Origin: Hyphomicrobiales bacterium
GTDB taxonomy: Bacteria > Pseudomonadota > Alphaproteobacteria > Rhizobiales > Xanthobacteraceae
Assembly (NCBI GenBank): GCA_016210825.1
Contig: JACQTM010000141.1
Coordinates: 1 to 10,524 of the forward strand
DNA: 10,524 bases
Direction of reading: 5' to 3'
Position numbers and translations under genes: made by a program. Positions 6,148-10,524 of this stretch are shown piece by piece. Position 1 is the first letter of the stretch; every line of letters begins with the position of its first letter. The notes under the pieces are model-generated. The model did no database searches. It was not told the DNA's origin and saw only the letters and a program-made list of their open reading frames with translations.

Positions 6148-7329
6148 ATGGTGCCGATGGCCCCCGAAGTCCCCGCGATCACGACAGAACGCGATTTGCG
6201 GCTCGATCTTTTTCGAGGTTTGGCATTGTGGTTGATCTTTCTCGACCATATTCCGTCCAACATTGTGAGTTGGATCACAATCCGCAACTACGGATTCAGC
6301 GATGCGACTGAAATCTTCATCTTTATTTCCGGCTATACCGCCGCCTTCGTTTATGGTCGCGCCATGCAGGAGCGTGGCCTCGTGGTGGCGAGCGCGCGCA
6401 TCCTCAAGCGCGTGTGGCAGATCTATGTCGCGCATATTTTCTTGCTGATGATCTATCTCGCGGAAATCTCTTATGTGGCTCAGGGGTTTGAAAATCCGCT
6501 CTACGCCGAGGAAATGAAGATCCTCGAATTCTTCCAGCAGCCCGACGTCACGATTATTCAGGCGATGCTGCTTAAGTTCAAACCGGTCAACATGGACGTG
6601 CTGCCGCTCTACATAATTTTGCTGCTGTTATTTCCGCCCATCCTTTGGCTGCTTCAGCGCAAGGCGACGCTGGCGCTGGCGGGATCAGTCGTGGTTTACG
6701 CGCTGGTCTGGGAATTCAACTGGAATCTGCGCGCGTATCCAAGCGGGACGTGGTTCTTCAATCCATTCGCATGGCAGCTGTTGTTCGTGTTCGGCGCATG
6801 GTGCGCGCTTGGCGGCGCCGATCGTCTCGGGCGTGTCATCCGTTCGCCCGTAACGATGGTGATCGCGATCGTTTATCTGATTTTTGCATTCGCTGTCACG
6901 ATGACCTGGCATTTCCCGCGGACCGCGATTTACATGCCAAACTGGCTTGCTGAAATCATCTATCCGATTTCCAAGACCAATCTCGACGTGCTGCGCTTTG
7001 CGCATTTTCTCGCACTTGCCGCACTCGTCATCCGCTTCCTGCCGCGGGATTGGGCCGGCCTTAAATCCGCTTGGCTGAAGCCTGCGATTTTGTGCGGCGA
7101 GCATTCGCTTGAAATATTCTGTCTCGGGGTCTTCCTCGCGTTTGCCGGTCATTTCGCCATGGTTGAGATTTCCAGCAAGGTTGTCATGCAGGTGATCATC
7201 AGCGTGTTAGGCATCGCCGCAATGATTGCCACGGCGTGGCTCCTGACGTGGTATAAGAATGCCGAAGGACGCGGACCCGGAGGGCGACGTAAGATCGCCC
7301 AGGCCGACCTCGCGGGGGGCGAGGCATGA
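6148..7329 (+). CDS. opgC: OpgC-family membrane acyltransferase
   Basis: A polytopic inner-membrane protein of 393 residues in the OpgC family, related to acyltransferase-3 enzymes. In Rhodobacter, OpgC succinylates osmoregulated periplasmic glucans. The N-terminus has the family motif RDLRLDLFRGLALWLIFLDHIPS, with D20, R23-G24 and putative catalytic H34, followed by GFSDATEIFIFISGYTAAFVYG. About ten hydrophobic segments follow, for example near 92-106, 151-168, 172-188, 208-222, 233-252, 283-297, 322-338 and 345-366. The C-terminus is basic and likely cytoplasmic. ATGs at 6148 and 6157 are both possible starts, and neither has a strong Shine-Dalgarno sequence. The stop overlaps the next gene by 4 bp. 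No glucan synthase gene (opgGH or ndvB) is nearby, so the real acceptor is uncertain. Confidence 0.85.
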   Translation: MVPMAPEVPAITTERDLRLDLFRGLALWLIFLDHIPSNIVSWITIRNYGFSDATEIFIFISGYTAAFVYGRAMQERGLVVASARILKRVWQIYVAHIFLLMIYLAEISYVAQGFENPLYAEEMKILEFFQQPDVTIIQAMLLKFKPVNMDVLPLYIILLLLFPPILWLLQRKATLALAGSVVVYALVWEFNWNLRAYPSGTWFFNPFAWQLLFVFGAWCALGGADRLGRVIRSPVTMVIAIVYLIFAFAVTMTWHFPRTAIYMPNWLAEIIYPISKTNLDVLRFAHFLALAALVIRFLPRDWAGLKSAWLKPAILCGEHSLEIFCLGVFLAFAGHFAMVEISSKVVMQVIISVLGIAAMIATAWLLTWYKNAEGRGPGGRRKIAQADLAGGEA

Positions 7330-8078
7330 GACCATTGATCGCCGCATTAACCGTAATTTGGTTGGCTGCTGTGAGCACCGCGGCGGCGCAGGAAGCCTGC
7401 GATGTGCCGGGCAACCTGCTGTTCAGTGAAAGCGCACTCAACCATGTCACCGCGGCGGTCAAGAATAACCGGCAGCTGAATGTCGTCGTTTTCGGTACGG
7501 GTTCCTCGGCATTGGCAGGTCCGGATGGCGTGGCAAGCGCCTACCCGGCGCGGCTCCAGGTGGCGCTCACGCAGCGGCTGCCGGGGGTGGCCGTCAGCGT
7601 CGTTTCCTTGGCCAAAATGGGCCAAACAGCCGCCGATATGACCAAGGATATCGATAAAATAATCGTCGATCTGAAGCCGAATTTGGTGGTATGGCAGACG
7701 GGAACGGTCGATGCCATGCGCGGGGTGGAACCCGATCAGTTTCGCGCAGTCCTCGATTCGGGAGTCGACAAACTGCACGACAAGGGATCGGACGTCATTC
7801 TGATGAACATGCAATACAGTCCGAGAACGGAGTTGGTGATTGCGCTCTCCGTCTATGCCGATAACATGCGTGAAATTGCGCGCGAAAACGAAGTGCCCTT
7901 GTTCGATCGCCTCGCGATCATGCACTACTGGAATGACACCGGCGCTTTCGATCTCTATGCAGGCAGCAAGAACAGTAAAACCGCGCAACGCGTACACGAT
8001 TGCATCGGCCGTGCGGTTGCGGCAATGGTGATCGATGCTGCGCATCTCAATGATGCGGCGACGAGGACACCCAAGTGA
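7326..8078 (+). CDS. Exported SGNH/GDSL-fold protein, apparently catalytically inactive
   Basis: A 250-residue secreted protein with a signal peptide (about 1-21, ending STAAA before QEACD). The fold is recognised by its similarity to the following gene product: matched features include VVFGTGSSALAG, YPARL, VVSLAKMGQTAADM, PNLVVWQTGT and SDVILMNMQYSP. Every position expected to be catalytic is changed. The nucleophile serine is G59 (GTG instead of GxS), the block-II glycine is A96, the oxyanion asparagine is V128 (GTV for GTN), and the aspartate/histidine pair is K215/K218. S60 next to the nucleophile position could in principle compensate, but the dyad is still missing. Its only mature cysteines, C25 and C226, may form a disulfide. 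The start overlaps the opgC stop (ATGA). A noncatalytic glycan-binding or scaffold role is inferred. Confidence 0.82.
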   Translation: MRPLIAALTVIWLAAVSTAAAQEACDVPGNLLFSESALNHVTAAVKNNRQLNVVVFGTGSSALAGPDGVASAYPARLQVALTQRLPGVAVSVVSLAKMGQTAADMTKDIDKIIVDLKPNLVVWQTGTVDAMRGVEPDQFRAVLDSGVDKLHDKGSDVILMNMQYSPRTELVIALSVYADNMREIARENEVPLFDRLAIMHYWNDTGAFDLYAGSKNSKTAQRVHDCIGRAVAAMVIDAAHLNDAATRTPK

Positions 8079-8905
8079 CGATCGCCCTCCGCCCTTTTTA
8101 TTTGCCAATTTTCGGCGCCGCGGCAGTGATTGCCGCCGGCGCCGGCCCATCCGCATTTGCTGAATCGCCCGAACTGACCAAGGCAAACCTTGGCATGGGC
8201 GCGCGCGCCAACTGCGCGGCACCCGCCGACATCACACGCCTCGATCATTCGCTTACGCGCACCGCTCGCCGCATCGCCGCCAGGCAACCCTTGAAGATTG
8301 TCGCCATTGGCTCATCCTCGACCGCGGGCGCGGGTGCGACTTCGCCCGCGGCGTCCTATCCGAGCCGTCTCGCGGTAATTCTACAGCAACGATTTCCGAA
8401 CGTGCCGATTACGGTACTCAACCAGGGTGCCAACGGCGAGGAGGCGTGCGATATGGTCGCGCGATTCGATCAAGCCGTGATTGCGGAAAATCCCGATTTG
8501 GTAATCTGGCAGATCGGCACCAACACCATCCTCCGCGACAATCCATTGCCACCCACCACCAAGCTCCTGCAAGAGGGCTTGACGCGGCTGAAATCCGCGG
8601 GGTCCGATGTTATCCTGATCGATCCGCAATTCGCGCCGAAGGTTCTCGCCAAGCGCGACGCCGACAACATGGTCGATCTGATTGCAACGACGGCCAAGGC
8701 CGAGCATGTCGGTTTATTCCACCGTTTCGCGGTCATGCGCCATTGGCGGCAAGTGGCACGTATTCCGTTCGAAACGTTTCTGGCGAACGATGAATTGCAC
8801 ATGAACGACTGGAGCTATGACTGCGTCGCGCAATTGCTGGGCAATGCGATTGCCGAGAGCGTGAACCGCTCCACCCAGACCGCGACCGCTGTTCCTGCGC
8901 GCTGA
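8075..8905 (+). CDS. Exported SGNH/GDSL hydrolase family protein with intact catalytic blocks
   Basis: A 276-residue protein with a signal peptide (about 1-29, AFA before ESPEL), so it acts in the periplasm. The SGNH blocks are complete: nucleophile S81 in IGSSSTAG, G118 in LNQGANG, G148-T-N150 in WQIGTN, and the dyad D239-E-L-H242. The family contains esterases, lipases and acyl-transferring enzymes that act on glycan O-acyl groups, so substrate and direction cannot be read from sequence. C47 and C250 match the two cysteines of the upstream paralogue; C125 is extra. The GTG start at 8075 overlaps the previous stop (GTGA), with GAGGA at 8063-8067. Coupling to an OpgC-type acyltransferase suggests it transfers or removes acyl groups on the same periplasmic glycan (inference). 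Confidence 0.87.
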   Translation: MTIALRPFYLPIFGAAAVIAAGAGPSAFAESPELTKANLGMGARANCAAPADITRLDHSLTRTARRIAARQPLKIVAIGSSSTAGAGATSPAASYPSRLAVILQQRFPNVPITVLNQGANGEEACDMVARFDQAVIAENPDLVIWQIGTNTILRDNPLPPTTKLLQEGLTRLKSAGSDVILIDPQFAPKVLAKRDADNMVDLIATTAKAEHVGLFHRFAVMRHWRQVARIPFETFLANDELHMNDWSYDCVAQLLGNAIAESVNRSTQTATAVPAR

Positions 8906-8916
8906 CGGCGCCCGGG

Positions 8917-10107
8917 TCATGCCGCTTCGAGCGCCGCCAGAAGATCGTTCACCACATCGTCGGGATGCTCGAGGCCGGCTGAAAACCGCACCAATCCGTC
9001 GCTGATGCCGAGCTCGGCGCGCTGCGCCGGAGTGAGGCGCTGATGCGTAGTCGTCGCCGGATGCGTGATCAAGCTCTTGGCGTCGCCGAGATTGTTGGAG
9101 ATGCGCACGAGCTTGAGCGCATCCTGGAAGCGGAAGGCGGCGCGTTTGCCGCCCTTGATCTCGAAAGCAACGAGCGTCGACCCGCCGCGCATCTGCTTGC
9201 GCACCACCTCGACCTGCGGATGATCGGGGCGGCCGGGATAGATCAGGCGCGAGATCTTCTTGTGATCGGCGAGCGCCACGGCGACGGTCGCGGCCGTATC
9301 GGTCTGCCGACGGACGCGCACGGCAAGCGTCTCCAGCCCCTTGAGCAGCACCCAAGCGTTGAACGGGGAGAGCGAGGGCCCAGTCTGGCGGATCAGCATG
9401 TGGATGTGCTTCTGGATGAATTCCTCGGAGCCAAGAATGACGCCGCCAAGACAGCGCCCCTGGCCGTCGATGTGTTTCGTCGCCGAATAGACGACGCAAT
9501 CGGCACCGAGCGTGAGCGGGCTCTGCCACAGCGGCGTTGAGAACACGTTATCCACCACGAGCGTCGCCCCGGCCGCATGCGCGATCTCGGCGATTGCCGT
9601 GATGTCGAGCACGTCGAGCGTCGGGTTTGTGGGAGTTTCAAGAAAGAAGGTTTTGGTGTTTTTGCGGACGGCCTTTCGCCACTGGCCAAGATCGGTGCCA
9701 TCGACCAGCGTCGAAGTGACACCGTAGCGCGGCAAAAAATCCTCAACGATGTAGCGGCAGGAGCCGAACAAGGCCTTCGCCGCGACGACATGGTCACCCG
9801 AGCGCACCTGCCCCAATAGCGCGAGCGTGACCGCGGCCATGCCGGTCGCGGTAGCGCGGGCGGCTTCCGCGCCCTCGAACTCAGCCATCCGCGTCTCAAA
9901 CATCGAGACGGTGGGATTCGAGAAGCGTGAATACTGGTAGCCCGGGTCCTCGCCCTTGAATCGGGCCTCGGCCTGTGCGGCACTGTCGTAGACGTAGCCC
10001 TGGGTGAGAAACAAAGCTTCGGAGGTCTCGCCGAACTGCGATCGCAGCGTTCCTGCGTGAACGAGGCGCGTTTCGGGGCGATAGCGGTAAACACGGGACA
10101 CGGACAT
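8917..10107 (-). CDS. metZ: MetZ, O-succinylhomoserine sulfhydrylase
   Basis: A PLP-dependent enzyme of the Cys/Met-metabolism family (396 residues) that makes homocysteine directly from O-succinylhomoserine and sulfide, the step before methionine. Motifs are YSRFSNPT (59-66, cofactor phosphate contacts), LETPTNPT (156-163), the DNVFSTP cofactor site with D186, and the Schiff-base lysine K211 in YSATKHIDGQGRCLGG, whose GQGR form is typical of MetZ. The ATG at 10105-10107 has a strong AGGAGG (10113-10118) six bases upstream. The longer reading frame from 10164 would run through the terminator hairpin and is rejected. A SAM-II riboswitch leader precedes it, consistent with feedback control by S-adenosylmethionine. 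It is convergent with the SGNH gene, 11 bp apart. Confidence 0.95.
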   Translation of the reverse strand: MSVSRVYRYRPETRLVHAGTLRSQFGETSEALFLTQGYVYDSAAQAEARFKGEDPGYQYSRFSNPTVSMFETRMAEFEGAEAARATATGMAAVTLALLGQVRSGDHVVAAKALFGSCRYIVEDFLPRYGVTSTLVDGTDLGQWRKAVRKNTKTFFLETPTNPTLDVLDITAIAEIAHAAGATLVVDNVFSTPLWQSPLTLGADCVVYSATKHIDGQGRCLGGVILGSEEFIQKHIHMLIRQTGPSLSPFNAWVLLKGLETLAVRVRRQTDTAATVAVALADHKKISRLIYPGRPDHPQVEVVRKQMRGGSTLVAFEIKGGKRAAFRFQDALKLVRISNNLGDAKSLITHPATTTHQRLTPAQRAELGISDGLVRFSAGLEHPDDVVNDLLAALEAA

Positions 10108-10112
10108 GGCGA

Positions 10113-10118
10113 CCTCCT
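10113..10118 (-). promoter_or_regulatory. metZ: metZ Shine-Dalgarno sequence
   Basis: AGGAGG on the minus strand lies five bases before the ATG at 10107. It fixes the start codon and lies downstream of the terminator hairpin, so it is not part of that structure. This favours transcriptional over translational control by the riboswitch. Confidence 0.85.
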
Positions 10119-10128
10119 GCGGCGCAAC

Positions 10129-10159
10129 AAAAAACCCGGCCGGAAATATCCTGGCCGGG
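10129..10159 (-). terminator. Riboswitch-controlled intrinsic terminator in the metZ leader
   Basis: Read on the minus strand, CCCGGCC (10159-10153) pairs perfectly with GGCCGGG (10141-10135), with an extra inner GGA/TCC pairing and a TATT loop. Six Ts (10134-10129) follow at once. This is a textbook Rho-independent terminator placed between the SAM-II aptamer and the metZ ribosome binding site. Confidence 0.85.
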
Positions 10160-10176
10160 CACACGCGTCCCCGGCC
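10153..10176 (-). promoter_or_regulatory. Antiterminator stem of the metZ leader
   Basis: GGCCGGG (10176-10170) is identical to the 3' arm of the terminator and can pair with the same CCCGGCC (10159-10153). The two hairpins are therefore mutually exclusive. The 5' arm begins directly after the aptamer's CGCTAAAA, so the SAM-bound pseudoknot could hinder the antiterminator and favour termination. Confidence 0.7.
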
Positions 10177-10230
10177 TTTTAGCGATTTATTTTACGTGGC
10201 TGCAAGCCGGCCGGCTCAAATGACCACGGG
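10177..10230 (-). ncRNA. SAM-II riboswitch aptamer (metA-type) upstream of metZ
   Basis: SAM-II is an S-adenosylmethionine-sensing pseudoknot found mainly in alphaproteobacteria ahead of methionine genes. On the minus strand, P1 is CGTGG (10228-10224) with CCACG (10199-10195), extended by a T-G wobble. The conserved loop TCATTTG follows P1 and GGCTTGCAG precedes its 3' arm. TAAAATAAAT then leads to the invariant CGCTAAAA (10184-10177) that closes the pseudoknot. The variable loop contains a GC-rich self-complementary AGCCGGCCGGCT. The pattern and the gene behind it agree well with the class; no covariance-model score could be computed here. Confidence 0.92.
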
Positions 10231-10239
10231 ATAATTGGC

Positions 10240-10269
10240 ATTGTTACGCTCAATTCGAGTTGGCGTCAA
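10240..10269 (-). promoter_or_regulatory. Promoter of metZ
   Basis: On the minus strand TTGACG (10269-10264) lies 18 bp from AACAAT (10245-10240); with a 17-bp spacer the -10 reads TAACAA. Initiation about seven bases downstream would put the 5' end only a few nucleotides before the SAM-II P1 stem, which fits a leader that begins with the aptamer. Confidence 0.6.
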
Positions 10270-10367
10270 TTCCAGCATCGGCCAGTATGTCGATGGCGGT
10301 ACCGTGTCGTGAATTGACCCTGATCGGTTGTCACAATTTCGGCACGCATCGCAAAGAATTCGATCCC

Positions 10368-10524
10368 ATGGCACTCAGAACGCTCAAGCCGCCGGCGCAT
10401 ACGGGAGCCTTTCTCGAGGCTACCGGCCCGCTCGCGGATATCGGCACAAAATCGGGCTTGCTGCCGCGCCAGCGCATCAAGGCGCTCGTACATCATCGCA
10501 AGATGGTTCAAGCCGCCCCTGATA
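10368..10524 (+). CDS. dcd: Probable dCTP deaminase, 5' end only
   Basis: An open frame runs from the ATG at 10368 off the right edge (52 codons seen). It is divergent from metZ. The segment SGLLPRQRIKALVHHRKMV resembles the N-terminal G(I/L)LP...I..L motif of the long alphaproteobacterial 2'-deoxycytidine 5'-triphosphate deaminase, which makes dUTP for thymidylate synthesis. A dcd gene beside metZ is also familiar in this group (from memory). The start is uncertain: the frame is open back to 10224, and ATGs at 10287 and 10293 are in frame, but none has a strong Shine-Dalgarno sequence. The catalytic region lies outside the window, so the call rests on a short match plus context. Confidence 0.5.
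   Translation, partial: MALRTLKPPAHTGAFLEATGPLADIGTKSGLLPRQRIKALVHHRKMVQAAPD

Noticed and set aside
8714..9529. A 271-codon minus-strand reading frame overlapping metZ and the SGNH gene
   Set aside because: It is a frame shadow of metZ, lacks its own start context, resembles no family, and is explained by high GC at third positions.
9393..10130. A 245-codon minus-strand reading frame inside metZ
   Set aside because: It is another out-of-frame shadow of metZ with arginine/serine-rich composition typical of shifted GC-rich coding DNA.
10108..10164. N-terminal extension of metZ starting at 10164
   Set aside because: It would translate through the terminator hairpin; the ATG at 10107 has a strong AGGAGG and matches the family N-terminus.
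10328..10522. A 64-codon plus-strand reading frame at the right end
   Set aside because: The neighbouring frame from 10368 gives a peptide with a recognisable dCTP deaminase-like N-terminus; this one is low-complexity and unlike any family.

Overview
The window looks like chromosomal DNA of an alphaproteobacterium of the order Hyphomicrobiales (Rhizobiales), probably near the Bradyrhizobium/Xanthobacter group. The reasons are a GcrA cell-cycle regulator, a SAM-II (metA-type) riboswitch in front of metZ, an OpgC-type acyltransferase, the argD-argF-hslO-apaG order, and fairly high GC with dense gene packing. No mobile elements, CRISPR arrays, tRNA or rRNA genes were seen.

Left part (1-2061): the end of a phosphate-responsive operon reads rightward as pstB (3' end only), phoU and phoB. 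It meets the convergent gcrA gene with only 3 bp between the stop codons. A ~370-bp divergent region (2062-2434) separates gcrA from the arginine genes. It holds three GANTC (CcrM-type) sites on the gcrA side, a strong sigma70-like promoter for argD, several CGATTG repeats around that promoter, and a perfect 8-bp stem-loop at the predicted 5' end of the argD message.

Middle (2435-5972): argD, argF and hslO (Hsp33) form an operon with 4-bp start/stop overlaps. It links two steps of arginine synthesis to a redox-activated holdase. apaG runs the other way and ends 6 bp from hslO.

Right-centre (6148-8905): a three-gene unit, again with 4-bp overlaps, encodes an OpgC-family membrane acyltransferase and two exported SGNH/GDSL-fold proteins. 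The second SGNH protein has all four signature blocks. The first aligns to it without gaps around those blocks but has lost every catalytic residue, so it looks like a dedicated pseudoenzyme partner. This is the most interesting system here: a candidate split machine (membrane acyl donor, active SGNH protein, inactive SGNH protein) for modifying a periplasmic or surface glycan, possibly osmoregulated periplasmic glucans.

Right end (8917-10524): metZ (O-succinylhomoserine sulfhydrylase) on the minus strand is preceded by a complete regulatory leader: promoter, SAM-II aptamer, mutually exclusive antiterminator and terminator hairpins, and a strong Shine-Dalgarno sequence. Divergent from it is the 5' end of a gene that looks like the alphaproteobacterial dCTP deaminase (dcd), cut by the window edge.
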